Part shown: positions 47,401 to 56,109 of the stretch, one piece after another
Layout of the letters: the number at the start of each line of letters is the position of its first letter
Position numbering within the stretch: position 1 is the first letter of the stretch
Source of the DNA: Gammaproteobacteria bacterium
GTDB lineage: Bacteria > Pseudomonadota > Gammaproteobacteria > Pseudomonadales > Pseudohongiellaceae
Assembly: GCA_012960305.1 (NCBI GenBank)
Contig: DUBM01000014.1
Location: 372,001 to 436,000 of the forward strand
Direction: 5' to 3'
Length of the DNA: 64,000 nt
Position numbers and translations under genes: made by a program
Notes under the pieces: generated by a model
Told to the model about the DNA's origin: nothing
Database searches by the model: none
What the model saw: only the letters and a program-made list of their open reading frames with translations

Positions 47401-47967
47401 AATAACGATACTCTAATTATCAATAAAGATTGGATAGAGTCACTACTAGATTGTGGCATAAAGAAAAATGTTGGTGCAGTGGGTGCCAAGCTTCTATATG
47501 AAGACGATACTATTCAACACGCAGGTATTATCATGCAGATCGGCGGCATTGCCGGCCATGCATTCCGCTATCACTCTGATGAAGTACCTGGTTATTTCGG
47601 CTACTCTGATGTAGTTCGAAATTGTGCTGCTGTTACTGGCGCATGCATGCTGGTTCGAAAGGAGCTTTGGCAGCAGCTTGATGGATTTGACGAAAGTCTC
47701 AGAATTTCTTATAACGACGTGGATTTCTGCCTCAGACTTCTTGAGATCAACTATGCTGTAATCTATACGCCTTTTGCAAAACTCTATCATCTTGAATCAA
47801 TATCAAGACCAAAAACTATCGCTGATATGTCTACAGAAGAACTGGTGGAGTTTCAGAGAGAGTCAGATTTTATCCGCAGACGACACTTAAAATATTTTAA
47901 AGAAGGCGATCCTTACTACAACCCCAACCTCACCCTGAGACTGGAAAACTATTCTTTGGACATTTAG
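44458..47967 (+). CDS. Giant triple-GT2 glycosyltransferase with coiled coil and tandem repeats
   Basis: An 1169-residue protein with three family-2 glycosyltransferase domains. GT2-A (about 11-210) has VSIICRTIG and the DxD-like DDDDW at 95-99. Residues 255-400 are a coiled coil with short repeats. Residues 429-504 hold four tandem 19-residue repeats (consensus VKPDSPGNTIHHSIDDTL), then a beta-rich domain (CSGYLYVRGWAVAS). GT2-B starts near 639 (ISVIIPIFNV; GLMDNDDE; YTDEDKID). GT2-C starts near 894 (VTIIIPFHNK; LLFLNNDT; ITGACMLVR-like VTGACMLVR). No membrane helix is seen. It most likely builds O-antigen or another surface glycan, several sugars per polypeptide. First gene of the island; the acceptor and sugars cannot be read. 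Confidence 0.9.
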   Translation: MPNETSAEEAPLVSIICRTIGRAELEKTLNSISKQTHPNVELVLVDASAKGLPAIASSFEEINLKFVTAENPLTRPQAANAGLDAASGDFLMLLDDDDWIADDHLEGLVKFSANHQNAKAVYSSTQKTTHQGEPLEVVFSHAFDPVLLMHDNYIPIHSMLFHKSLLEHGCRFDENFDIFEDWDFWLQLSQHTNFKHLDKITAFYREGGKSETAGEDSQSRYDNSGLVGKGRSALFSKWLERWNGSQMNQVLGDIDQSSLIEATTISLYELQEINQQQEHQLLAISQELSTTNQELSTTNQELLTTISTLSAAYKQIDDHKKEIDNLNSYLSAAYKKIDDHRKEMDNLNNHLNDVDQNLRQHIKNVEQNSHQHISELENLLNSIRSSLSWKLMWPFRKLMRILKRLLGSDAMPRNADSDQKKNIVANIGMVKPDSPGNTIHHSIDDTLMVKPDPPGNTIHNSFDDTLLVKPDSPGNTIHHSIDDTLMVKPDSPGNTIHYSIDDTLLCSGYLYVRGWAVASAGISYIRVIAGNESALAHYGQERKDTQAVYPDIANSDRSGFVFFKKVASIETVRLEFGDKAGQSVQIETSYSASLTLPTLSMYADFLRLDHSIQYQIYQAKQELTNLDQKFESSVFAFQPQISVIIPIFNVDPAWLDACINSIFGQIYENWELCLYDDASTNEETLECLRKWAEHDSRISVTYGKENLHISGASNNALKMANGEFVGLMDNDDELTNDALYHVIDLLNNHSDADYIYTDEDKIDEEGDYCQPHFKPGWSLELLESMMYVGHFSVIRKSILEQVGGFREGLEGSQDYDLALRIAEISNNFYHIPKILYHWRIIPGSVSGGGDAKQYAYTSAVNALTEHVAKENLNNSAETTNYAGLYRIRRESGNPSVTIIIPFHNKAEMTIDCLKSIKNSSYDNYSIFLISNNSSDDELKLVKNYIENDERITLEEYNHKFNWASINNWAAQCCESEFLLFLNNDTLIINKDWIESLLDCGIKKNVGAVGAKLLYEDDTIQHAGIIMQIGGIAGHAFRYHSDEVPGYFGYSDVVRNCAAVTGACMLVRKELWQQLDGFDESLRISYNDVDFCLRLLEINYAVIYTPFAKLYHLESISRPKTIADMSTEELVEFQRESDFIRRRHLKYFKEGDPYYNPNLTLRLENYSLDI
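45310..45372 (+). repeat. Three 21-base tandem repeats in the coiled coil
   Basis: CAGGAACTCTCAACAACAAAT occurs twice exactly and a third time with changes, encoding QELSTTN three times. The unit of seven residues equals one coiled-coil heptad, so copy number changes would keep the coil in register. Confidence 0.8.
45385..45510 (+). repeat. Two 63-base repeats in the coiled coil
   Basis: Two adjacent 21-residue copies, LSAAYKQIDDHKKEIDNLN and LSAAYKKIDDHRKEMDNLN plus two residues each, three heptads long. The DNA copies differ at several positions, mostly silent or conservative. They extend the helical spacer between the first and second glycosyltransferase modules. Confidence 0.75.
45742..45969 (+). 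repeat. Four 57-base tandem repeats
   Basis: Four head-to-tail copies of 57 bases, starting with (A/C)TGGTAAAACCAGAT and each encoding 19 residues. Copies differ at only a few bases, so the duplication is recent or homogenised. They encode a proline-containing linker between the coiled coil and the middle domain. Confidence 0.93.
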
Positions 47968-47970
47968 TTT

Positions 47971-48930
47971 TTAGAGTCGTCTGGACAGGCGATAGAATAA
48001 ACGTTGCAGAAACCCGACTCTAATTCCCATGCAGGCGGAAATCCGTAATTTGATTCTGTCTTTCATACTCAATTTATTAGCAAATTGCTTGCGAAATGCA
48101 GTCGCTTGAATTGCTACTTCGTATAGATGGTCATTGGGGTGGGGGCCAAACAGTCGCTCATAAAAAGAACGGCTCAGCGGGTTAATGCCTACGTACTCTT
48201 TCGCGCCAATAGTGTTATTACCGTGCTGACGATAGTGAACTAGAGGCTGGTCCAGAAATATAAGTTTTCCGAAGGCGCTAGCCACCAATGCCAACCACCA
48301 ATCATGCATGATGGCCTCATTCGAAACGGGAACTGCAATTTTCGCTAGCTCTTCGTTTATCAGTGCAGTGCAGCCAGTTACCAAGTTACTAATCACTAGG
48401 TGTGGAAACCGGTTCCTTTCAATCTCTAGGCCCTGAAATTTAATAAGGGATTCTGCGATGGGAGCCGTATTTTCACTTACGACCTGCAGATCCGTATGCA
48501 CCAGCACCGGCAGCCCAGGGTGTTCGGCTTCAATTTTAATGATCGCTGCAACTTGAATTTCAACTTTCTCTTCAAACCAGATATCGTCTTGGTCGCAAAA
48601 CATCATATAGGCTTTGTTCGTTCCTAAAGTAGTTTTGTTCTCCAATACGAATTCGATTAGCTTAGAAAAACTAGCTTTTGCTCCTAAGTTTTTATAGTCA
48701 GCGGGCAGCAAGGTTAGTTTTGTAGGATGCTTCTCTGCTTGTTCCTCTAACAACTGCAGGGTTTTATCAGTAGAGCCATCATCGCGGGTAACCACTAAGA
48801 AATTCTCATAGCTTTGACTAAACAATGATTTCAGCTGCTCAAGAACAAATTTCTCGCCATTATAAGTCGAGAGTAATATTGCTACCCTGGGTTGCCCATC
48901 GAAGGAATTGCTGGGTTGACTATGAGTCAC
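47971..48930 (-). CDS. Family 2 glycosyltransferase, rhamnosyltransferase-like
   Basis: A 319-residue GT2 enzyme: RVAILLSTYNGEKFV, the nucleotide-sugar Asp in VVTRDDGSTDKT, the metal-binding MFCDQDDIW, and VHTDLQVV. The DQDDIW form and the C-terminal HYRQHGNN segment are common in rhamnosyltransferases of O-antigen loci. It is convergent with the giant glycosyltransferase and four bases after the next one in its operon. Confidence 0.88.
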   Translation of the reverse strand: MTHSQPSNSFDGQPRVAILLSTYNGEKFVLEQLKSLFSQSYENFLVVTRDDGSTDKTLQLLEEQAEKHPTKLTLLPADYKNLGAKASFSKLIEFVLENKTTLGTNKAYMMFCDQDDIWFEEKVEIQVAAIIKIEAEHPGLPVLVHTDLQVVSENTAPIAESLIKFQGLEIERNRFPHLVISNLVTGCTALINEELAKIAVPVSNEAIMHDWWLALVASAFGKLIFLDQPLVHYRQHGNNTIGAKEYVGINPLSRSFYERLFGPHPNDHLYEVAIQATAFRKQFANKLSMKDRIKLRISACMGIRVGFLQRLFYRLSRRL

Positions 48931-48934
48931 TTAT

Positions 48935-49843
48935 CTAACCCAACATTTTAGCATCACGAATTCCTTTTCGGATATGATGCCAATATTCTTTTCTTTGCGA
49001 TGAGGATAATAACAACCAACTGGATTTCATTAAAAATCTAATCATATCTCTAAGTTTCCAACCAACTGGAGAATAAGAAACACCATAAAGATGCGTTCTA
49101 TTACGACTGGAATAGTAGGTTCTGGCTGGATTATGTTGAGCCATGATTCCTGCTTTTACCAGAGGGTTTAAACTTCTTTCGCCTATTGCATGATAGAGAA
49201 CCGCCTGATCAGTTCCCACTAAATCTAGACCTAGGGATTTCGCTCGAAAACACCATTCAAGGTCCACATTGTCGATAAAATAATCTTCTTTCATGGTACC
49301 GATCTTCTCGATGTGTTTGAGAATTATCAATGTGCCTGAGGTAATTAGGAAATCAGCAATGAAGTGAGTGGAACAATCAGCAAACGTTCTATCGGTTCGT
49401 AACATAAACCGGTTAAATAATTTGAACGGCGTTTGTCGCATAGTTTGCGGATTTATAATTCGTGGCCCAACGGCTGCTATTCCAACATCACTATATTGTT
49501 CTGCATCTTTGTAAGCGGTAATCATGCGATTTATAAAAAGATCGCACACGCTGCTGTCCTGATCGAGCAAAAATACGTAGTCATTCCCGTTGGCCTGCGC
49601 CCATTCAATTCCTAGATTTAATGCTTTCGCTAACCCTTCATTTTCTTGAAGACGAATAATATCGCAACATCGTTCATAGATTGTAATAGAACTTACTAAT
49701 TGCTCAATATCAGGCGTTCCATTATCAATAACTATAAAGTCACTTTCTTTATTCAGCTGACCGAGTAGTTTCAATAACGCAGTAATATCCGGATTGAAAG
49801 TAATTACAACTGCACAACTTTTTGATGTATCGATTTCAACCAT
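48935..49843 (-). CDS. Family 2 glycosyltransferase, RfbF/rhamnosyltransferase type
   Basis: A 302-residue GT2 enzyme. SCAVVITFNPDI opens the fold, IVIDNGTPD holds the UDP/dTDP-sugar Asp, VFLLDQDSSV is the metal-binding DxD-like motif, and FIDNVDLEWCFRAKSLG is the typical acceptor/base segment of dTDP-rhamnosyl transferases. It lies just upstream of the other minus-strand glycosyltransferase and is likely cotranscribed. Confidence 0.88.
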   Translation of the reverse strand: MVEIDTSKSCAVVITFNPDITALLKLLGQLNKESDFIVIDNGTPDIEQLVSSITIYERCCDIIRLQENEGLAKALNLGIEWAQANGNDYVFLLDQDSSVCDLFINRMITAYKDAEQYSDVGIAAVGPRIINPQTMRQTPFKLFNRFMLRTDRTFADCSTHFIADFLITSGTLIILKHIEKIGTMKEDYFIDNVDLEWCFRAKSLGLDLVGTDQAVLYHAIGERSLNPLVKAGIMAQHNPARTYYSSRNRTHLYGVSYSPVGWKLRDMIRFLMKSSWLLLSSSQRKEYWHHIRKGIRDAKMLG

Positions 49844-49914
49844 ATCAGTTAATAATTTCTCCGATAACTCCGCTTCTGCCTACTACTAATTATTGCATAA
49901 AACTACGAAAACTA

Positions 49915-50421
49915 TTATTCACTTGGCACTTCCGGCGAAATCTTTACCAGCTCAGGATTTCGAATTATCTGGAGTAGAAAATAGAGGATCGAAAATATTC
50001 CAATTGTTAAACCCACAACAACTCCAGCGTCTAATATTCCTCGCCATGGCTGAGGCAGAAGTCTTGCTATGAGAATGAAGCAGCTAATCATTATGGTTAG
50101 GCCGAAGGAGAACATTTTCCTTCTTCGAGTCGCATAAATGTACCCCATACAAAACAATGGCGCGAGAATGATATGGCCAAGTTGAGGATTGTTTCCCAGG
50201 TAATCAGCTCGCTTTACAACTCTTGGTGCAAAGCCGAGATGAAATCCTTTATAGCCCTCAGCATAAGCCATATAGGCGACAGTGAAAACAAGAGCGCACC
50301 ACTGAAACACAGTGAGGGCCGAGTCTTCCAATTCCATAGCCAAAGGCGCTAGTCTGTATATAGCAAAGCACAGAAGCAACAACACACCTCCCACACCCCA
50401 TGTAAACCCTATAGCTTTCAC
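49915..50421 (-). CDS. Unknown membrane protein
   Basis: A 168-residue protein with about five hydrophobic stretches: residues 5-25, 38-55, 82-100, 104-122 and 130-155. Between helices 2 and 3 is a soluble loop containing GFHLGFAPRVVKRADYLGNNPQ. I recognise no family. Its place between glycosyltransferases and gshB suggests an envelope role, but this is weak. Confidence 0.65.
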   Translation of the reverse strand: MKAIGFTWGVGGVLLLLCFAIYRLAPLAMELEDSALTVFQWCALVFTVAYMAYAEGYKGFHLGFAPRVVKRADYLGNNPQLGHIILAPLFCMGYIYATRRRKMFSFGLTIMISCFILIARLLPQPWRGILDAGVVVGLTIGIFSILYFLLQIIRNPELVKISPEVPSE

Positions 50422-50659
50422 GACTCACCAATAGAAATTCAACAATTAGTTATTATACCGGCTTTACTAGCTAGTCTGGAAACCTACATTTAGCCCGCCT
50501 CGGATGTGGGCCAGTTTTAGCTTCTGCCGATAAGATAAGATACGATATGATTTCGTCATTATTTTCACGTACTTATGTATTCACAGGCCTAATCAAGTCC
50601 TGTGACACTGGCCAACCGATTAGCTAGCACGATGCAGGCATGTAACAAGGTAAATATTT

Positions 50660-51613
50660 ATGGGTATAAAGCTAGGCGTTGTAATGGATCCCATCGAATC
50701 CATCACGGTCAAGAAAGACACAACTTTAGCTATGTTGTTAGCAGCACAGAAACGCGGCTGGATTATTCATTATATGTTGCAGAGCGATCTCTACCTTGAT
50801 GCTGGATCAGCTCGCGCTAGCGTCCGCACTCTGTCAGTAGCCGATGACCCCCAGAGCTGGTTCAGTTTTGGCAATAGCAACAATATCTCACTAGCTGACC
50901 TCGATATAATCTTAATGCGTAAAGACCCTCCATTTGACATGGACTATATTTACGCAACTTATATTCTTGAGCAAGCTGAACGCGAGGGCACTTTAATAGT
51001 CAACAAACCACAAAGCCTTCGAGATTGTAACGAAAAACTTTTTGCCACACAGTTTCCACAGTGTTGCCCTCCTCTCATTGTCGCCTGTTCAGCGGAAAAA
51101 CTAAAAGCATTTTATGATGAGCACCAAGACGTTATTTATAAACCCCTCGATGGAATGGGTGGCGCTTCTATTTTTCGTGTCTCAGCAATAGATCCTAATT
51201 TAAGCGTGATTATTGAGACTCTAACCGAAGGTGGCAGAAAACAAATTATGGCGCAAAAATTTATCCCGGATATTGTTAATGGTGATAAGCGAATTCTATT
51301 AATAGACGGTAAACCTATTGATTACGCCTTAGCCAGAGTGCCAGCAATTGGTGAAACGCGCGGCAATTTGGCAGCGGGCGGCAGTGGAGTAGCCCAAGAA
51401 TTAACAGACAGGGATCGCTGGATATGTGAGCAAGTTGCCACAACGGTTAAAGAAAAAGGCTTACTATTTGTAGGGCTTGATATCATCGGAGATTATTTGA
51501 CTGAAATTAATGTAACAAGTCCGACATGCATGAGGGAAATTGAACATGCATTCAGTTTGGACATAGCTGGTGATTTAATGGACTGTATCCAAGAAAAATT
51601 AGGTTCATCTTGA
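50660..51613 (+). CDS. gshB: Glutathione synthetase
   Basis: Adds Gly to gamma-glutamylcysteine; ATP-grasp enzyme of 317 residues (E. coli 315). It opens GIKLGVVMDPIESI, and shows LMRKDPPFDMDYIYATY, YKPLDGMGGASIFR and the C-terminal EINVTSPTCMREIE. AAGG lies before the ATG. It heads the conserved gshB-tonB-yqgE-ruvX string. Confidence 0.97.
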   Translation: MGIKLGVVMDPIESITVKKDTTLAMLLAAQKRGWIIHYMLQSDLYLDAGSARASVRTLSVADDPQSWFSFGNSNNISLADLDIILMRKDPPFDMDYIYATYILEQAEREGTLIVNKPQSLRDCNEKLFATQFPQCCPPLIVACSAEKLKAFYDEHQDVIYKPLDGMGGASIFRVSAIDPNLSVIIETLTEGGRKQIMAQKFIPDIVNGDKRILLIDGKPIDYALARVPAIGETRGNLAAGGSGVAQELTDRDRWICEQVATTVKEKGLLFVGLDIIGDYLTEINVTSPTCMREIEHAFSLDIAGDLMDCIQEKLGSS

Positions 51614-51655
51614 GAAAGGGTTGTTGTTAATCACTATTAGTTACAGAGAAACTAA

Positions 51656-52531
51656 ATGGCAGACACAGATGCCAATCTATCGAAAGAGAGATTCGGCTTT
51701 ACAGTTTTTCTTTCCACCTGCGTACACGCCATAATAATTCTTGGCGTTGGCTTTACTAACATCGATGAAATTAATAGTCAGCCAGCCCTAGAAATAACCA
51801 TGGTCCATTATCGAAGTGAAATTGCTCCCAACCGCCCAGATTTTCTTGCCCAAGAAAATCAAACTGGTAGCGGCACCTTAGATGATTTGGCTATCCCTAG
51901 TACGCCCTTTGAACCTGAATTCAATGACGGTTTAATTCGCGAGGTGACTCCAGTAAATAATGCGCCTAGGATAATCAATAAAATTAAGGCACAAGGTACC
52001 GTAGTAATATCCTCATTACAAAATGACAATCAAATAAGCCAACTACTCGAAGAACTTGAGAATAAAGAAGACCTGGTTGTTGCTGAACAAGTGGCTACAG
52101 ATGACTTAAGCCTAGCCATTGCGAGCTTACAGGCACAACTCGATATCAAACGACAGGAATATGCAAAGCGGCCCCGAAAATACACAATTTCTTCAGCTTC
52201 AACACTTAAAGCTCAAGATGCCGAATACTTGGATAATTGGCGAAGAAGAGTTGAAGCTGTGGGAAATATTAACTACCCATCTGCGGCCAGACAGCAGCAG
52301 CTGTATGGAAGTTTACGAATGTTAGTTTCCATTCTCCCTAGCGGCGAAGTTGAAAGAGCGGAGATCTTGCAGCCTTCGGGACATAGCGTTCTCGATCAGG
52401 CAGCAGTCAAGATCGTAAATTTGGCCTCCCCCTTCCAGCCCTTCCCCAAGGCAATGCGCGCAGAAGCTGATATACTCGAGATTATCCGAACCTGGCGCTT
52501 TCATGAAGGAAACGCTCTGACAAGCTACTAA
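51656..52531 (+). CDS. TonB-like energy transducer
   Basis: A 291-residue single-pass protein: one membrane helix near residues 15-33 (TVFLSTCVHAIIILGVGF), a polar periplasmic linker with a coiled-coil part, and a C-terminal TonB domain (YPSAARQQQLYGSLRMLVSILPSGEVERAEIL; ILQPSGHSVLDQAAVKIV). The linker lacks the Pro/Lys-rich repeats of classical TonB. No ExbBD genes are nearby. A TonB-family gene between gshB and yqgE is usual in Pseudomonas and relatives. Confidence 0.88.
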   Translation: MADTDANLSKERFGFTVFLSTCVHAIIILGVGFTNIDEINSQPALEITMVHYRSEIAPNRPDFLAQENQTGSGTLDDLAIPSTPFEPEFNDGLIREVTPVNNAPRIINKIKAQGTVVISSLQNDNQISQLLEELENKEDLVVAEQVATDDLSLAIASLQAQLDIKRQEYAKRPRKYTISSASTLKAQDAEYLDNWRRRVEAVGNINYPSAARQQQLYGSLRMLVSILPSGEVERAEILQPSGHSVLDQAAVKIVNLASPFQPFPKAMRAEADILEIIRTWRFHEGNALTSY

Positions 52532-52600
52532 AACGTTTATACTCTTCTGCTCTCGTTCTAATTACTCATTTTCTATCTGCTAACTATCGATCTACAAAGC

Positions 52601-53170
52601 ATGGCCAATTCACAATATCTGGAAAATCAATTCCTAATTGCCATGCCGCAATTAATGGATTCCTATTTCGCCAATACCGTAACCTATTTGTGGAAACACA
52701 ATAGTGAAGGGGCATTGGGAATAGTTATCAACAAACCACTTACAGCCTGTGTGGCAGATATCTTTTATGAATTAAATATTGTCTGCACTGTTGATGACGG
52801 CCCTTTTCGCGATGAGCTAGTTCTAGCTGGCGGCCCTGTCGAAAGAGATAAAGGCTTCATTCTTCATGATTCCGAGACAAATTGGGAGTCCTCGATTGAG
52901 ATTACTTCGAAGATAAAAATTTGCACATCGAAAGCTATTTTACAGGACATTGCCATGGGCGCTGGGCCGGATAACTACTTGGTTGCATTGGGTTGCTCTG
53001 GTTGGGACGCAGGCCAATTGGAAGAAGAAATTATTTCCAATGCCTGGTTAACTGCACCTGCTGATCCAGAATTGATATTCTCTAAAGACTTTACCGAGAA
53101 AGCGAATGAAGCGGCGGCTTTGCTCGGAATTGACCTTCACAGGATTTCCCCGAAAGCGGGTCACTCCTAG
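52601..53170 (+). CDS. yqgE: UPF0301 family protein YqgE/AlgH
   Basis: A 189-residue protein of the UPF0301 family: LENQFLIAMPQL, SYFANTVTYLWKHNSEGALGIVINKP, and LGCSGWDAGQLEEEI are the family signatures. Function is not settled; in Pseudomonas the homologue AlgH affects alginate regulation. ruvX follows 29 bases later. Confidence 0.95.
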   Translation: MANSQYLENQFLIAMPQLMDSYFANTVTYLWKHNSEGALGIVINKPLTACVADIFYELNIVCTVDDGPFRDELVLAGGPVERDKGFILHDSETNWESSIEITSKIKICTSKAILQDIAMGAGPDNYLVALGCSGWDAGQLEEEIISNAWLTAPADPELIFSKDFTEKANEAAALLGIDLHRISPKAGHS

Positions 53171-53199
53171 ATTTAGGGAATGGAGAAAAAAGGAAATAA

Positions 53200-53649
53200 A
53201 TGTCAATAGAAGCCTTTCCAGCGAATAGATCTAAAAAGGTAAAAGCACTAGCGTTTGATTACGGAACCCAGCGCATTGGTGTTGCCTATGGACAAAGCCT
53301 AACTGCTACTGCCAAAGGTATTGCCGTACTCAAAGCCAAAGATGGAATTCCGAACTGGAGTCAACTCGAAGGCTTGATTAGTGATTGGCAACCAGATGTT
53401 TTTGTTGTCGGGCTCCCTTATAACCTTGATGGGTCTGATAGCGAGCTTTTAATTAGAGCAATTAAATTTGCTAATCGGCTTCACGGTCGTTTTGGTAAAC
53501 CCTGCTTTGGCATCGATGAACGACTTTCTTCTAAAGCGGCTATCGAATTAGTCGCAGAAGAAAACGGCAACGCAAAAAAAAGAGCTGCTATCGATGATCT
53601 GGCGGCTCAGATTATTCTAGAGAATTGGTTTGCTGAATTAAATACTTAA
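53200..53649 (+). CDS. ruvX: Putative Holliday-junction resolvase / pre-16S rRNA nuclease
   Basis: A 149-residue RNase H-fold protein of the YqgF family: ALAFDYGTQRIGVAYG with the first catalytic Asp, VVGLPYNLDGSDSE, and IDERLSSKAA. In E. coli YqgF processes the 5' end of 16S rRNA. The pyrR/pyrB genes that follow in many relatives are absent; a 200-base gap without a gene leads to yggS. Confidence 0.95.
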   Translation: MSIEAFPANRSKKVKALAFDYGTQRIGVAYGQSLTATAKGIAVLKAKDGIPNWSQLEGLISDWQPDVFVVGLPYNLDGSDSELLIRAIKFANRLHGRFGKPCFGIDERLSSKAAIELVAEENGNAKKRAAIDDLAAQIILENWFAELNT

Positions 53650-53850
53650 AAGGTGTGTAATATTCATTAGTCTTATCTTATCTTTTCGCTTGCGCTCGGC
53701 CATCACCGCAGCGTTAACCTTTCTTATGCCTGTTATTATTGTTTCTTATTTGCGGCTGTTCTTAGGCTAGCCAACAGGACCGACCTCACCTATAGTAGCT
53801 ATCTTTTACTCAATATCCCAATATCTACAGTGTTAATATAGTGAAGAATC

Positions 53851-54534
53851 GTGACCAAGATAGCAGAAAATATCAGCTCTATTCGGCAGCAGATCACTCA
53901 GTTCGAAGTTCGCTATAAGCGGGAATCGAGCTCGGTTAAACTGCTGGCAGTGAGCAAACGCATAGGTATTGAGAAGATTCGAACGGCCCACGGGGCTGGG
54001 CAGCTAGATTTCGGCGAAAACTACTATCAGGAAGCAAAGGACAAGATTGATGCGCTGCTGGAACTGAATCTTTACTGGCATTTCATAGGTCCCATGCAAA
54101 GTAATAAGACTCGAGGCATAGCAGAAAATTTCTCTTGGGTTCACAGTGTCGATAGAGAGAAAATTGCGGTTCGATTGAATGAGCAGCGACCCGTAGGTTT
54201 GGAAAATCTAAATGTTTGTGTCCAGGTAAATCTCTCAGGAGAAAACAGTAAATCTGGCGTATCTCTCGATGAGTGCGCTGTATTGTGTAATTCGATTGAT
54301 CAACTACCCAAACTCTCTCTCAGAGGTCTTATGGCGATTCCTGCACCATTGTCATCATTTGAAGAACAAAGGCAGTGTTTCATTGCGCTGTTCTCCAAAT
54401 ACGAAAACCTTAAATCACTGCACTCTTCTATGGATACACTCTCTCTTGGAATGAGCAATGATTTCGAAGCCGCTATTGCAGAGGGCTCAACTATGATCAG
54501 AATCGGAACTGGAATCTTTGGTACTCGAAATTAG
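53851..54534 (+). CDS. yggS: PLP homeostasis protein YggS
   Basis: A 227-residue PLP-binding protein of the alanine-racemase-like fold, GTG start. Lys36 in LLAVSKRIG binds PLP; FGENYYQEAKDK, WHFIGPMQSNK and LSLGMSNDFEAAI are family motifs. It keeps free PLP in balance. The pilT genes often found beside it are missing here. proC follows, the usual order. Confidence 0.95.
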   Translation: MTKIAENISSIRQQITQFEVRYKRESSSVKLLAVSKRIGIEKIRTAHGAGQLDFGENYYQEAKDKIDALLELNLYWHFIGPMQSNKTRGIAENFSWVHSVDREKIAVRLNEQRPVGLENLNVCVQVNLSGENSKSGVSLDECAVLCNSIDQLPKLSLRGLMAIPAPLSSFEEQRQCFIALFSKYENLKSLHSSMDTLSLGMSNDFEAAIAEGSTMIRIGTGIFGTRN

Positions 54535-54615
54535 ATCAAACTTGTGTCCTGAGCTTTGCTAAATACGCTAGAATAGACTCCCTATAAAGAACACTGATTT
54601 AGTCAGGACCGCAGA

Positions 54616-55443
54616 TTGCAGGATCTCAGCTTAAAAAATATATCGATTGGATTCATTGGTGCTGGCAATATGGCAGTCAGCCTGATTAAAGGTTTGCTAT
54701 CAACTGGAATTAACCCGACCAATATTTGGGCAGCTGATATTGATCAAGAGAAGCTCGAAAGACTAGCCGCTGACAGTAAAGTCAATACTACGCGCAGTGA
54801 AGATTTTGCTGCCACAACTGATGTATTAGTGCTGGCGGTGAAACCACAGGCAATGAAGAATGTTTGCCTGCAGTTGACTAATGAAATTAATGGAAGCAAG
54901 CCGCTTATCATCTCCATCGCTGCAGGCATAACTACAGATAATTTGGCGGCGTGGTTAGGGGCGGATTCTTCTATTGTAAGATGCATGCCCAACACGCCTG
55001 CATTGATTGGAAAAGGTGCTAGCGCACTCTTTGCAAATTCAGCAGTTAGTGATTCCCAGAAACAGATTGCTCAGGAAGTCATGGAAGCGGTAGGAATAAG
55101 TGTGTGGATTGCGGCGGAAGCGGACATTGATTCTGTAACCGCAGTTTCAGGCAGTGGCCCAGCTTACTTTTTTCTATTCATCGAGGCGATACAAAAGGCT
55201 GCAGTGGATTTAGGTTTGAGTGAAGAATTAGCAAGACAGCTAAGTTACCACACTGCGCTAGGTGCTGCAGAACTGGCTATTGGAAGCGATGATGACATTG
55301 AAACTTTGCGAAAGAACGTAACTTCCCCTGGCGGGACAACAGAGAAAGCGATACTTGCATTTGAGAAAGGAGGCCTACGTGAACTAGTGGCAGATGCGGT
55401 ACAGGCAGCGCAACGAAGATCTATTGAGTTAGGTAAAAACTAA
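54616..55443 (+). CDS. proC: Pyrroline-5-carboxylate reductase
   Basis: Last step of proline synthesis; 275 residues. N-terminal Rossmann motif GFIGAGNMA, VLAVKPQ, MPNTPALIGKGA and the C-terminal signature VTSPGGTTEKAI are intact. The start is TTG with CAGGA eight bases upstream. yggT follows 65 bases later. Confidence 0.96.
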   Translation: MQDLSLKNISIGFIGAGNMAVSLIKGLLSTGINPTNIWAADIDQEKLERLAADSKVNTTRSEDFAATTDVLVLAVKPQAMKNVCLQLTNEINGSKPLIISIAAGITTDNLAAWLGADSSIVRCMPNTPALIGKGASALFANSAVSDSQKQIAQEVMEAVGISVWIAAEADIDSVTAVSGSGPAYFFLFIEAIQKAAVDLGLSEELARQLSYHTALGAAELAIGSDDDIETLRKNVTSPGGTTEKAILAFEKGGLRELVADAVQAAQRRSIELGKN

Positions 55444-55508
55444 CCATATTGCGATTGGAAAATAGCTAAGCACACTTTATAAGTAATTCACAAAACCAGA
55501 GAAGAATT

Positions 55509-56108
55509 ATGGGAGTATTTGAAAATTCAGCAGGACTAATCTTGAATACTTTAGGAGGAATTTTTCTTCTCGCATTATTGCTTAGATTCTTGTTGCAAGT
55601 AGCAAAAGCAGATTTCTATAACCCTATATCACAGGCCGTAGTTAAACTGACTGATCCGTTGGTGAAAATTTTTAGAGGTTTTATCCCTGGATATAGGGGT
55701 ATAGATTTTTCGGTCTTAGTTTTAGCCATACTGGTGGAAGCCGTTGCTATATGTTCGCTGTTTTTTATTTACGCCGGCCAGATACCAGGCATAAACGATA
55801 TTGTTACTTGGGCTTTTGTTGGGGTTATTTATTTCATTATTAATATTTATTACTACGCCATAATAGGTTCCATTATTATGTCGTTTGTAATGATGTTTTC
55901 TGGTAGTACAAGTCCTCATCCTATACTAAGACTAATTTGGCAGCTAACTGAACCAGTCATGGGGCCCATAAGAAAAATTGTTCCGCCAATGGGTGGGCTG
56001 GATTTTTCACCAATATTTATATTTATCGGTATTCAGTTGATTAGAAATTTGTTAATTACAACGTTTAACATTGATGCGCGGCTAGCGTTAGTCATCATAG
56101 GCATTTAA
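55509..56108 (+). CDS. yggT: YggT family membrane protein
   Basis: A 199-residue membrane protein made of two YggT repeats, each with a pair of hydrophobic helices followed by a LTDPLVKIFRGFIP or LTEPVMGPIRKIVPP segment. The family is implicated in osmotic-shock resistance and sits after proC in most gammaproteobacteria. Its stop is followed one base later by the broken yggU gene. Confidence 0.94.
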   Translation: MGVFENSAGLILNTLGGIFLLALLLRFLLQVAKADFYNPISQAVVKLTDPLVKIFRGFIPGYRGIDFSVLVLAILVEAVAICSLFFIYAGQIPGINDIVTWAFVGVIYFIINIYYYAIIGSIIMSFVMMFSGSTSPHPILRLIWQLTEPVMGPIRKIVPPMGGLDFSPIFIFIGIQLIRNLLITTFNIDARLALVIIGI

Positions 56109-56109
56109 T

